A stretch of 64,000 nucleotides of DNA, taken from NCBI GenBank assembly GCA_014208095.1, contig JACHMT010000002.1:372001-436000 (forward strand), read 5' to 3'. Source of the DNA: Actinospineispora eucalypti (GTDB lineage: Bacteria; Actinomycetota; Actinomycetes; Mycobacteriales; Pseudonocardiaceae). A program made the translations under genes and the position numbers. The notes beneath the pieces are model-generated. The model was not told where the DNA came from, did no database searches, and saw only the letters and a list, made by a program, of their open reading frames with translations. Below, one piece after another: positions 35,648-43,465 of the stretch (the first letter of the stretch is position 1; the number at the start of each line of letters is the position of its first letter).

Positions 35648-36292
35648 ATGCCATCCCTCGGTCGCGAGCGGACACCCGTCCTGGAGCGGGCGACGCGGGA
35701 GCGTCTGGTCGTGCTCACCCAGGCGGCTTCACCGCCGGCCTGGGTGATGGCCTGGTGTGAGCGGGGCGGACGCCCGCTCACCACCCGGAACCTGACCGTC
35801 CACTGCTCCCACGGCGCCCCGAGCGGCCTGCTCCGGGCGATCACCGATCTGGGCGGCCGGCACGTGCTGCTCACGCGCGCGGCCGAAGCCGCCCGGCCCG
35901 GCCGGGTGGTCGTCGCGCTGGGCGGGCTGCCCCGTGATGCCGCGGTGCTCACCGAGGCGGCGGCGTGCGCCGGGGCACTGGAGGTTCCGCTGGACCTGGT
36001 GCACGGCGTACCGCTGGCCTTCGCCGAGCGCAGCGTAGGCCTCGACCAGGCGCTCGAGCGCGGCGAGTGGCTGCTCGAGGCGGCCACCCGGCAGGTGGCG
36101 GCCCATGCGCCGGACCTGAGGGTGACCACCCGGCTGGTCCGGGCGCGGGCCCACGAGCTGGTGACCGAGGTGCCGGACGACGAGCTGCTCGTGCTCGGCA
36201 TGGCGCACCACCCGACCCGCCCCGAGCCCCACCTGGCCGGAATGAGCGCGATCCACTTCGCCCCCGGCCCGATCCTCTTCGTCCCCACCTGA
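35648..36292 (+). CDS. Universal stress protein-like protein
   Basis: A 214-residue protein with GGAGGTGAG before its ATG. The centre shows the USP-like alpha/beta pattern: RVVVALGGLPRDAAVLTEAAACAGALEVPLDLVHG (residues about 87-121, quoted in part), ELVTEVPDDELLVLGMAHH and AIHFAPGPILFVPT at the C-terminus. The ATP-binding GxxGS loop is not clear (HLAGMSAIH instead), so nucleotide binding is doubtful. The first about 85 residues are an N-terminal addition. It stands alone; an isolated stress-related role is a guess from the fold. Confidence 0.6.
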   Translation: MPSLGRERTPVLERATRERLVVLTQAASPPAWVMAWCERGGRPLTTRNLTVHCSHGAPSGLLRAITDLGGRHVLLTRAAEAARPGRVVVALGGLPRDAAVLTEAAACAGALEVPLDLVHGVPLAFAERSVGLDQALERGEWLLEAATRQVAAHAPDLRVTTRLVRARAHELVTEVPDDELLVLGMAHHPTRPEPHLAGMSAIHFAPGPILFVPT

Positions 36293-36850
36293 GACGTCGC
36301 GCACCGCCCACCCCGACGTCGCGCAAGAGACCGTGACGCTCCACGAAGCCCACGACATCTGCCAACGGGTCCACAGCGACAGGATCTGGCCGACCAGATC
36401 GAGGGTGCGACAGCGGGCCGCTTCGCCCGGTGAGCGTGCCCAAGTGCCCGGAGCGTCGGTCAATTTCCCCGTGCAGGCGGATCGAGACCCACCTGCCCCC
36501 AGGGTGATTTGTCGATGCGCGGGCTCTTGGCGCGGCATGCAGCCGGCGAGGTCGAGATCGGCCCAGGGAATTGCGGCATGCAACTCTCGCGGCCAGGCGA
36601 GCCTGTTAGTTCAAATTTGACCGGCAGGTCATGCCCGTGAGGAGGGTCGATGGATCGGCGATGCCGCCGCCCTGAGAATTGCGTGGCTGACTGGCAGTGG
36701 AGAGGGGCGGCAGCATGGTTCCGATTGCTATCTAGACACGGACCTGGATGATTGGACATTCTGCGGGGCCGACCTTAGGGTGCCGTTAATCGGGATCATT
36801 CCCGCGCGGTTGACCCGTGATGCGTTTCGCCCCGTATGGAGGTTCGCGCC
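36293..36850. other. Gene-poor stretch before the lsr2 fragment
   Basis: No reliable gene. Two 11-bp direct repeats GACGTCGCGCA (36293-36303, 36315-36325) follow the USP gene. A palindrome TCAAATTTGA (36610-36619) and a GGAGGG site precede a possible 33-codon frame at 36650-36751, which I do not call. CGGGA-TCAT-TCCCG (about 36787-36801) is a small dyad in the lsr2 leader. Base composition is more A/T-rich than the flanks. Confidence 0.5.
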
Positions 36851-37072
36851 ATGGCGCAGCAAGTGTTGGTCTCGTTGATCGATGACCTGGACGGTCAGAC
36901 GGCGAACGAGACCGTGACGTTCGGGCTTGACGGAAAGTCCTACGAGATCGACCTTTCCGAGGCCAACTCGAGCAAGCTGAGGGAGTCGTCGCGGTGGCAC
37001 CCAGGTGTAGGTCCGAAGGGTTTCGGGTCAGCCTGGCCTACCCGGCGGTTGGACCCAGGTCTGTTCGGATAG
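36851..37072 (+). pseudogene. lsr2: Truncated Lsr2: N-terminal dimerisation domain only
   Basis: MAQQVLVSLIDDLDG, then ETVTFGLDGKSYEIDLSEAN and SKLRE, is a clear Lsr2 N-terminus (residues 1-48), the oligomerisation domain of this xenogeneic silencer. After about residue 48 similarity stops abruptly and about 25 unrelated residues (SSRWHPGVGPKGFG...) run to a stop; the RGR-type AT-hook DNA-binding domain is missing. GGAGG lies upstream at fair spacing. It could be a relic left by recombination or a short antagonist of full-length Lsr2. Its 3' tail overlaps the convergent oxidoreductase gene by 35 bp. Confidence 0.8.
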
Positions 37073-37493
37073 ATGCGTGTAGGGCGCTGTGAGAAGGTGC
37101 GCGGGGGACTCGCACGGTGGGAGGGAGATCCAGGGAATCAAGCGGGAGGACCCGCGGTTCGATCAATCGATAGCGTTTGCCTCGGTGCACCACTTCGGCC
37201 GAGCCAGCCGCTTGGATGTTACGAACCCAATCCGATTGGGTACCGTAGTTCAGTACGACCGAGAGCTTATCGTCGGTGATGAAGGCCAGGACCGGGGTCC
37301 GGTAGATGTTGCCTGAGTAGCGGCCTTTGTGCTCGATTACCGCCATATAGGGCAGGTGCGCCGCCCATAGTCGCTGGAGTGGATTGTTCACCCGCTTGTT
37401 GAACCGTGCGATGGCGCGCATGGTTCGCGGTCCCAGTAACGATGAGATCCGTGCGCCGAGTGCGGCCAGAGTATTTGTGATTCCGCTTGGCAT
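37038..37493 (-). CDS. Deazaflavin (F420)-dependent nitroreductase-family oxidoreductase (DDN type)
   Basis: A 151-residue protein of the DDN/F420H2-dependent quinone-reductase family: HLPYMAVIEHKGRYSGNIYR (split: HLPYMAVIE, HKGRYSGNIYRTPVLAF, about 47-70), VVLNYGTQSDWVRNIQAAG (about 78-96) and EVVHRGKRYRLIEPRV. The split-barrel fold binds F420H2 and reduces quinones or nitro compounds. The ATG at 37493 has AGGGAG upstream. The last about 12 residues are encoded within the sequence that also carries the unrelated tail of the lsr2 fragment, so the C-terminus may have been altered by the same rearrangement. Confidence 0.78.
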   Translation of the reverse strand: MPSGITNTLAALGARISSLLGPRTMRAIARFNKRVNNPLQRLWAAHLPYMAVIEHKGRYSGNIYRTPVLAFITDDKLSVVLNYGTQSDWVRNIQAAGSAEVVHRGKRYRLIEPRVLPLDSLDLPPTVRVPRAPSHSALHASIRTDLGPTAG

Positions 37494-37636
37494 GTGCAGC
37501 ACTCCCTGTGAGGTGGGGTTCGGCACGGATGGCAACGCCCCGGCCCGACTGTCGAGCTCCGGCTCCCTCCTGGCGCGGGGTTCAGACCAACGGAGTGGTC
37601 TGCTCCTCAATACCCCTCGGCACAGCCTACGATATC

Positions 37637-37651
37637 GGCAACGCTGTAGCT
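37637..37651 (+). promoter_or_regulatory. Shared island dyad, copy 1
   Basis: GGCAACGCTGTAGCT lies 150 bases before the TetR gene at 37802, followed at once by TACTAT, a good -10 element. It matches the sites at 43320-43334 (minus strand) and 43409-43423; similarity extends a few bases on each side (CTATG / TTATG after all three). Confidence 0.5.
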
Positions 37652-37801
37652 ACTATGCGGGTGAATGCGCGAAGCGGGCCTGTAGCCGACGCCTGCCAGC
37701 CGGCGTGCACTCACGTGGAAAGGGGTGGACCGTCTCGATGCGGCGCTTTGTCTTGGCCAGTGGTGCGGGGCGGGAGCGGTGACGGCCGGCATACTCAGGG
37801 C

Positions 37802-38506
37802 GTGAACAGCGCAGGGGGTGTCTCAGAGGCGCGCGGTTCGGTGGGGCGTCGTACGCCCGGTCGCCCGCCGTTGCCGGTGGACCTGATCGTCGGGACGGCG
37901 CTGAAGATCCTGGACGAGGAGGGCGCGGAGGCGTTGTCGTTGCGGGCGCTGGCGCAGCGGCTGAAGTCCAGCACAGCGACGCTGTATCGGCACTTCACCG
38001 GCCGGGCTGACCTGATGGCGCGGGTGGTCGACCGGATCATCGGGGAGATGGAGCTCGACCGGGCGGAGACCGCGACGACCAGCTGGCGGCAGGCGTGCCG
38101 CGCGGCCGCCTGCAACATGTTCGAGGTGTTGAGTCGGCACCGCAATGTCGCGCCTCTGCTCGGCGACCACATCCCGACCGGACCGAACGCGGCGGCCAGC
38201 CGCGAACACTTTCTGGCGCTGCTGCTGGCCAACGGCTTTCCGCCGGATCTGGCCGCCCGGGCCTACGCGTTGCTCACCCGCTACGTTCTCGGGTTCGCCA
38301 TGCAGCTGCGCCCGGATCCGGCGGCGACCTCGCGCGAGGAGGCACAGTTCGCCGCGGCCGCGCACGGTCTGGACCCGGCGCGCTTCCCCGCCACGGCGGC
38401 GGTGGCCGACTCGTTGCCGGTACCGCTCGAGGAGGAGTTCGCGCTCGGGCTTGACCTGCTGCTTGCCGGGCTGGCCCAGTTGCGGGATCGCGCACCGGAC
38501 GCCTGA
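37802..38506 (+). CDS. TetR-family regulator of the catabolic island
   Basis: A 234-residue regulator starting at GTG 37802 (the frame stays open back to a GTG at 37661 just after the putative promoter, so a longer, leaderless product is possible). TPGRPPLPVDLIVGTALKIL, then LSLRALAQRLKSSTATLYRHF (quoted as LSLRALAQRLKSS/TATLYRHF) is the HTH (about 40-62). The C-terminal part (RHRNVAPLLGDHIPTGPNA; ALLTRYVLGFAMQL) is of the TetR_C type. It precedes the convergent amidohydrolase operon, and matching dyads lie upstream of it and of both catabolic operons. Confidence 0.85.
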   Translation: MNSAGGVSEARGSVGRRTPGRPPLPVDLIVGTALKILDEEGAEALSLRALAQRLKSSTATLYRHFTGRADLMARVVDRIIGEMELDRAETATTSWRQACRAAACNMFEVLSRHRNVAPLLGDHIPTGPNAAASREHFLALLLANGFPPDLAARAYALLTRYVLGFAMQLRPDPAATSREEAQFAAAAHGLDPARFPATAAVADSLPVPLEEEFALGLDLLLAGLAQLRDRAPDA

Positions 38507-38546
38507 CCCCGGGCCGAGGGGCCGATCTACTTGGGGCGGTGGCGCG

Positions 38547-39947
38547 TCATGTTCGCCGCGCGGGATCGGCCTGCGCGGAAAGCTGCCGGTCCACCACCCG
38601 ACGCACCACTCGGCGACGCATCTTGTCCAGTGCCCCGGAACGTCGGACCCTTCGGGCGAACTCGTCGCCGGATCGCTGAAGCTCGCCCTTGATCGTGGGG
38701 AGGTCGACGCCGAAGAGTTTGTGGTCGCGCTTGCGCCATTGCCCGGCGATCATCACGGCTTCGATGTTGGCGGTGTTCGCGTTGAGCGCGCCGGCGATGG
38801 CGTCGTGCGGTGGCCACAGGTTGAGCATTCGTGCATCGATGACGGTCAGGTCGGCTTCCATGCCGGCCTCGATGCGTCCGACCCGGTCGGAAAGTCCCAG
38901 TGCCCGTGCCCCTTCGACCGTCGCCCAGGACAGGGCGTCCTTGGCGGTCAGCGTCACCTCGCCGGCGCCCAGTCCGGTGCGGGTGAAGGCCTGGTCGTGC
39001 TGGAGGCCGCGTTGCATGGCCAGGAGGATGCGCGCGGCGATCAGCACCTCGCCGGGGGTGACCATCTCGGTGTCGGTGCCCAGCGATGGCGCCGAGCCGG
39101 CCGCCAGCACGTTGTCGGCAAGCCGGGTGGTGTGGCCCTGTCCCAGTTCGTTCTCCGGCGTGCAGGTGAAGGTGACACCGGAGGCGACCAGCGTGTCGAC
39201 CAGGTTCGGTGGCAGGCCGGTGCCGTGCACGATGTTGGCCGACGGGCTCCACAGGCCGGCCTCGGTCACCGCGTGCCAGCCGGGTCCCGGGGGCCCGGCG
39301 CTCTGGTGCATCGAGGCGAGCAGACCGCGTTCGGCGGCGGCGCGTAGGTCGGCGATGGCGATCTCGGGTTTGGACAGCTGTGGCCCTTTGATCGCCATTC
39401 CCAGCGACAGCAGCGGGTTGGTGGCGATCGGGCCGTCGAGTAGGCGGTCGATTTCGTCGATGTCGTGGGGACGGTCGAGCAGGCCGTGCGGGGTGCCGTG
39501 CAGGAACACCGCGCGGACGCCGGCCTGGGTCAGCGCGTCGACGGCGGCGTCCGCGTGTTCGCCGGTGGTGCAGTTGTGCGACCAGTCGCCGATCGTTGTC
39601 ACCCCGGAGTCGATCTGGTTGAGCGCGCCGGCCAGGGTGCCGATGTGTGTGTCGGCGGGTCGGTAGTGGCGGGCGATCTCGCCGTGGGCCAGTGCGAGAT
39701 ACCTCGGTAGCGCCCAATCCGCTCCGACGAACCGCATCGGGGTCTGCCAGGTGTGCAGATGAGCGTTGACCAGACCCGGGATGACCACACGCCCGGTGAG
39801 ATCGACGACCTCGGCACCGCCGGGGTCCAGGTCCTCACCAACGGCCAGGATGCGGGGGCCGTCGACGAGGATCTCGGCGCGCTCGCTGTCCGGGCGCGTC
39901 GGGGACATCGACACGACCTGACCGCCTCGCAGCAATGTGCGGCTCAT
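38547..39947 (-). CDS. Amidohydrolase, ATZ/TRZ (chlorohydrolase/deaminase) group
   Basis: A 466-residue metal-dependent amidohydrolase. VIPGLVNAHLHTWQTPMRF (about 54-72) holds the HxH pair; LASMHQSAGPPG (about 214), IVHGTGLPPNLV (about 244) and APSLGTDTEMVTPGEV with the catalytic Asp (about 293) complete the site. The group deaminates or dechlorinates heterocycles (guanine deaminase, TrzN-like). A C-terminal basic tail (RRVRRSGALDKMRRRVVRRVV) is unusual and absent in typical members. Last gene of the minus-strand operon, 26 bp after the FAD hydroxylase gene. Substrate unknown; hydrolysis of an N-containing intermediate is plausible. Confidence 0.82.
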   Translation of the reverse strand: MSRTLLRGGQVVSMSPTRPDSERAEILVDGPRILAVGEDLDPGGAEVVDLTGRVVIPGLVNAHLHTWQTPMRFVGADWALPRYLALAHGEIARHYRPADTHIGTLAGALNQIDSGVTTIGDWSHNCTTGEHADAAVDALTQAGVRAVFLHGTPHGLLDRPHDIDEIDRLLDGPIATNPLLSLGMAIKGPQLSKPEIAIADLRAAAERGLLASMHQSAGPPGPGWHAVTEAGLWSPSANIVHGTGLPPNLVDTLVASGVTFTCTPENELGQGHTTRLADNVLAAGSAPSLGTDTEMVTPGEVLIAARILLAMQRGLQHDQAFTRTGLGAGEVTLTAKDALSWATVEGARALGLSDRVGRIEAGMEADLTVIDARMLNLWPPHDAIAGALNANTANIEAVMIAGQWRKRDHKLFGVDLPTIKGELQRSGDEFARRVRRSGALDKMRRRVVRRVVDRQLSAQADPARRT

Positions 39948-39973
39948 CAGTGGAGGTCTCCTTGTTCGTCGGC

Positions 39974-41584
39974 TCAGGGCCGGGGCGCTTGTCCGGCGGG
40001 CGGTGTCGAGGTGGTGGTCCCGGGTGCTTCGTCGGTCTCCCGGGGCGTCATCACGGCCGCGGCGGCGCGTGTGCTGGCGAGGAAGTCGCGTTCCGCGATG
40101 TGGGCGATGTAGCCGTCGGGTCTGACCAGGATCAACACGTCGGTGGTCACGCCGTAGGCCTCGCGGAAGGTGTGGCCCGGGTCGGTGAGTACGGCGTCGG
40201 CCGGGGGCTCGGCGGTGCGGTCGGCGTCGGTGTCGATGACGAGTCGGCACAACCCGGAGCCGCGGTTGGGCCACGGTAGCGCCGAGAGCGCTTGCGCGGC
40301 GTGCGGGCCGTAGGCGATGGCCGTGAAGTGGGGGCCGCGCAGTTGGGTGTGCAGCCGTACGTCCGTGCGCTCGCGGTCTCGTAGTTCGGCGTCGGGTGCG
40401 CGGTCACCGACATGCAGGGTCGTCGTGCGGTCAGTGGTGGGTGGCGCGAGCGGTCCGCCGTGGTAGGTCAGGTTCAGCTGGCTCTCGTCCTGTCCCCGTT
40501 TGATGCTGGAAGGGCGCAGTTTGGCCATCCCTTGGTACTTCTCGGTGGACAGGCCGAGCACCGCGGCGGCGATGGGGCGGCGTTCGCCTTCGTAGGTGTC
40601 GAGTAGTCGCTCGTGGGCGCCGGCGTGCACCTGGGCGAGCTTCCACGCGAGGTTGTAGGCGTCCTGGACCCCGGTGTTGAGTCCTTGCGCGCCGGCGGGG
40701 GTGTGGACGTGGGCCGCGTCGCCGGCGAGGAAGACCCGGCCGTGTCGGTAGCGGTCGGCGAGCCGGATGTTGGGCCGGAAGACCGATCGCCAGGCGACGT
40801 CTCGCAGCTGAATCTTCTTCGACCCGGTCCGGCCGCGGATACGGGCGTTGATCTGTGCCGCGTCGGCGGGGGGCTCCTCGCCGGAACGGAGTTTGATCAT
40901 CCACTGGAACAGGTCGCTGTGCGGGAGGGGGCATGCGCCCATGAACCGGCCGGGCGGTGCGGGCCACACGTGCCAGCGGTCGCGGCGCAGGCCGGTGGTG
41001 ACGGCGTCAACGATGAGTATCCGGTCGGCATCATCGGTGGTGCCGGTGAACGTGATGCCGCACTGTTTGCGGACCGTGCTGGAGGCGCCGTCGGCCCCGA
41101 CCAGGTAGCTGGCCGTGACGGTGTGAGTGCCGGCCGGTCCGGTCAGGGTTGCGGTGACGGCCGAGTCGTGCTGGCGCAGCTCGATCAGTTCGGTGTCGAA
41201 CTCGACCCGGCCGCCCAGGCGCCGGAGCTGGGCGTGCAGCGCGGCGTCGGTGCGGTTCTGCGGGATGAGCAGGGTGTCGGGGTAGGGAACGGCCGAGCTG
41301 TGCGGCCGGTGGGGGTACATGGCCTTCGGGACGGTCAGCGGCCCGAGATGGATACCGAGTTTGGGGTAGCGGCTGCCTCGGGCGAGGACGTCCTCGCGCA
41401 CGCCGAGGTCGTCGAACACTTCCAGGGTCCGCGGTTGCACGCCCTTGGCGCGCGATCCTGGGAACGCCTCGGCGGCCTTGTCGACGAGCCGCACGGCCAG
41501 GCCGCGGCGGGTGAGATCGATCGCCAGCGCGGTCCCGACCGGTCCGGCCCCCACGATCAGCACGTCGACGTGTTCCTGCGTCAT
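39974..41584 (-). CDS. FAD-dependent aromatic hydroxylase (PheA/TfdB/MhpA-like)
   Basis: A 536-residue class A flavoprotein monooxygenase: FAD-binding VLIVGAGPVGTALAIDL (residues 8-24), the DG motif LVGADGASSTVRKQCG (about 160-175), the GD motif VFLAGDAAHVHTPAGAQGLN (about 282-301) and a C-terminal thioredoxin-like domain (about 410-536) seen in phenol and 3-hydroxyphenylpropionate hydroxylases. It would use NAD(P)H and O2 to hydroxylate an aromatic ring. ATGA overlap with the upstream hydrolase gene marks co-translation. Confidence 0.88.
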   Translation of the reverse strand: MTQEHVDVLIVGAGPVGTALAIDLTRRGLAVRLVDKAAEAFPGSRAKGVQPRTLEVFDDLGVREDVLARGSRYPKLGIHLGPLTVPKAMYPHRPHSSAVPYPDTLLIPQNRTDAALHAQLRRLGGRVEFDTELIELRQHDSAVTATLTGPAGTHTVTASYLVGADGASSTVRKQCGITFTGTTDDADRILIVDAVTTGLRRDRWHVWPAPPGRFMGACPLPHSDLFQWMIKLRSGEEPPADAAQINARIRGRTGSKKIQLRDVAWRSVFRPNIRLADRYRHGRVFLAGDAAHVHTPAGAQGLNTGVQDAYNLAWKLAQVHAGAHERLLDTYEGERRPIAAAVLGLSTEKYQGMAKLRPSSIKRGQDESQLNLTYHGGPLAPPTTDRTTTLHVGDRAPDAELRDRERTDVRLHTQLRGPHFTAIAYGPHAAQALSALPWPNRGSGLCRLVIDTDADRTAEPPADAVLTDPGHTFREAYGVTTDVLILVRPDGYIAHIAERDFLASTRAAAAVMTPRETDEAPGTTTSTPPAGQAPRP

Positions 41585-42486
41585 GACTGCCTCCCGTCTG
41601 AAGCCATGTGCTCGCCGGCGAAAGCGGCCAGCAGATCGGCGACCTCCTGGGGTCGTTCGTAAGGGGCCATGTGGCCGCAGCGCTCGATCACGTGGCACCG
41701 CTCGGGGTGCAGCAGCTCTCGGGCTCCGGCCAGGCCGCTGATGGGAGTCACCTCGTCCAGGGCGCCCCACACCAGCAGAGTGGGTATGCCACGACTGGCC
41801 GCGCGGCGGTATACCTGGTCGCGCCCCGACAGCGGCACGTTCCGCAGCGTCGAGAAGAACGCGTACATCGAGCCTTCGAACCGGTAGCAGTGGGCAATCA
41901 TCTCGGTGAGCTGGACGGCCAGGGCGGGGTCGGCGACGTTGCGGCCCAGGTGGCCGAGCAGGATGCGCCGGCCGAACCGCTTGGCGACGAACGTGGCGAG
42001 GGCATCACCGCGCAGCAACTTCTGCTGTCCGGCGGTGGTATTCGACAGGCCGGCCGGCCCGACGAGGCTGAGGGTGGCGACCGTCGATGCGCGCCGGTCC
42101 AGGTAACCGGCGGCGATCAGGGCGCCCATTGAGGTACCCACCAGATGGACACCCTCGCCGACGCCCAGCGCCTCGGTGATCTCACCGAGCTGCCGGACGA
42201 AAAGCTCCTCGTCGTAGCGGGTGTCCGGCCGGTCGGAGTAGCCGCGCCCGTAGGTGCTGTAGGCCAGCGTGCGGAAACCCCGCTGGTGAAGATGGGAGGC
42301 GAACGCATCCCAGTAGAACAGCGGGATCGTCATACCCCCGACGAGTACCGCCACCGGACCGTTTTCCGGTCCTATCAGCTCGTAGTGGGTGTTGCCGTCG
42401 GACAGCTCGACGAAACTCCCGCGCAGGTCGGCGCGGGTAATGCTGTCCAGGCGACGGTCCTCGTCGCGCAGTGTGAAGTACTTCAT
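41581..42486 (-). CDS. Alpha/beta-hydrolase 1
   Basis: A 301-residue alpha/beta-hydrolase: oxyanion strand VAVLVGGMTIPLFYWDAF, nucleophile elbow HLVGTSMGALIAAGY (Ser about 118), acid in LLVWGALDEVTPI (Asp about 241) and base His in IERCGHMAPYERPQEV (about 270). The set resembles meta-cleavage product hydrolases or epoxide-hydrolase relatives of the MhpC type. Overlaps its neighbours by 4 bp at both ends. No extradiol dioxygenase is present in the island, so a C-C hydrolase role is unproven. Confidence 0.82.
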   Translation of the reverse strand: MKYFTLRDEDRRLDSITRADLRGSFVELSDGNTHYELIGPENGPVAVLVGGMTIPLFYWDAFASHLHQRGFRTLAYSTYGRGYSDRPDTRYDEELFVRQLGEITEALGVGEGVHLVGTSMGALIAAGYLDRRASTVATLSLVGPAGLSNTTAGQQKLLRGDALATFVAKRFGRRILLGHLGRNVADPALAVQLTEMIAHCYRFEGSMYAFFSTLRNVPLSGRDQVYRRAASRGIPTLLVWGALDEVTPISGLAGARELLHPERCHVIERCGHMAPYERPQEVADLLAAFAGEHMASDGRQS

Positions 42487-43316
42487 GGGCGCCGCCCGTC
42501 GCTTTGTGCCATCAGGAATCGCGAGACCGCGTCGGCGACCCACCCGGGCTGCTCCTCGGGCAACAGGTGACCGCCCGAGGGGTGGATCTCCTCTTGGCTG
42601 TCCGGGATGTCGCCGGCGAAGCCCTGACCGTCCACGTGCGCGCTCCGCAGGACCAGCGTGGGAACGCTGATCTGGGGGATCTCGCGGCTGCGGTCGACCT
42701 GGTCGGTGTTGACGAAGTCGACGAAGGCCGAGCGGTTGCCGGGCCGGTTCCACAACCCGTGTACGCGGCTCACCATCGTGTCATCGACGATGGTCGAGCC
42801 GGGTCCGACGGCCTGCCGCAGACCGCGTTGCACCATGTGGCGCGGCATGAAGCGCCGCATCAGCGGCCGCAACAGCGGGTTGCGGGCCAACCGCATCCCC
42901 GTCGGGAGCTCCTTCTCCGGATAGCCGGTCGCGTTGACCAGCACCAGGGCGCTCACCCGCGAGGGAAAATCCAGGGCCATGTTCCAGGCGACATTGCCGC
43001 CCAGCGAGTTGCCCACCACCGCATACGTCTCGATGCCGAGTTCCCGCATGAACCCCGCCATCGTTGCCGCGTAGGTACCGATGCGGTAGTCGCCATCCCG
43101 GCGGGGGCCGGTCCCGCCGAAGCCCGGCAGGTCCGGGCGGATCACGTCGAACGACGCCTCCAAGCGCTCGGCCACGCCGTCGAAGTGCTCCAGTGACGAG
43201 GTCGTCCCGTGCAGCAACAGCGCCGCCGGGCCTCGGCCGCCGCGCCTGTACCGCACGGCGAGCCCGTCAACCTCGACCGACCGCGAGTCTCGATCGTTCG
43301 TCCATGCGGATCTCAT
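42483..43316 (-). CDS. Alpha/beta-hydrolase 2
   Basis: A 277-residue alpha/beta-hydrolase: ALLLHGTTSSLEHFDGVAERL, RPDLPGFGGTGPR, nucleophile elbow VVGNSLGGNVAWNMAL (Ser about 105), LVLRSAHVDGQGF and HPSGGHLLPEEQPGWV with the catalytic His near the end. The acid-loop residues are less typical than in hydrolase 1. First gene of the minus-strand operon; its ATG (43314-43316) directly abuts the shared dyad (43320-43334), so the transcript may be leaderless or the start slightly downstream. Confidence 0.82.
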   Translation of the reverse strand: MRSAWTNDRDSRSVEVDGLAVRYRRGGRGPAALLLHGTTSSLEHFDGVAERLEASFDVIRPDLPGFGGTGPRRDGDYRIGTYAATMAGFMRELGIETYAVVGNSLGGNVAWNMALDFPSRVSALVLVNATGYPEKELPTGMRLARNPLLRPLMRRFMPRHMVQRGLRQAVGPGSTIVDDTMVSRVHGLWNRPGNRSAFVDFVNTDQVDRSREIPQISVPTLVLRSAHVDGQGFAGDIPDSQEEIHPSGGHLLPEEQPGWVADAVSRFLMAQSDGRRP

Positions 43317-43319
43317 AAT

Positions 43320-43334
43320 GGCTACAGCGTAACC
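43320..43334 (-). promoter_or_regulatory. Shared island dyad, copy 2
   Basis: Read on the minus strand, GGTTACGCTGTAGCC has 5 of 6 arm positions paired around GCT and is followed by ATTATG, which includes the start codon of the hydrolase operon. Best symmetric copy of the three. Confidence 0.55.
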
Positions 43335-43408
43335 GAAACGGCCTCCCGACGCCACAGCCCGGTCTTCGTCGCGCGACATGGCACCCCTTGACGCCATGCA
43401 TTAATTAC

Positions 43409-43423
43409 GACAACACTGTCGCC
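43409..43423 (+). promoter_or_regulatory. Shared island dyad, copy 3
   Basis: GACAACACTGTCGCC, also containing CGACA-N4-TGTCG shifted by one base, is followed by GTTATG. It lies 43-57 bases before the ATG of the class D monooxygenase gene. Confidence 0.5.
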
Positions 43424-43465
43424 GTTATGTGCGCTGACCCGATGTTCCACCGGAGGGAATCGATC

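Noticed and set aside
36600-36630. tRNA-like T-arm (GTTCAAAT) near the island edge, which could mark an attachment site
   Set aside because: It is part of the palindrome TCAAATTTGA; no acceptor, D or anticodon arms could be paired around it.
36650-36751. 33-codon frame with a good ribosome-binding site
   Set aside because: Too short and compositionally odd; no homology recognised. Mentioned in the intergenic entry only.
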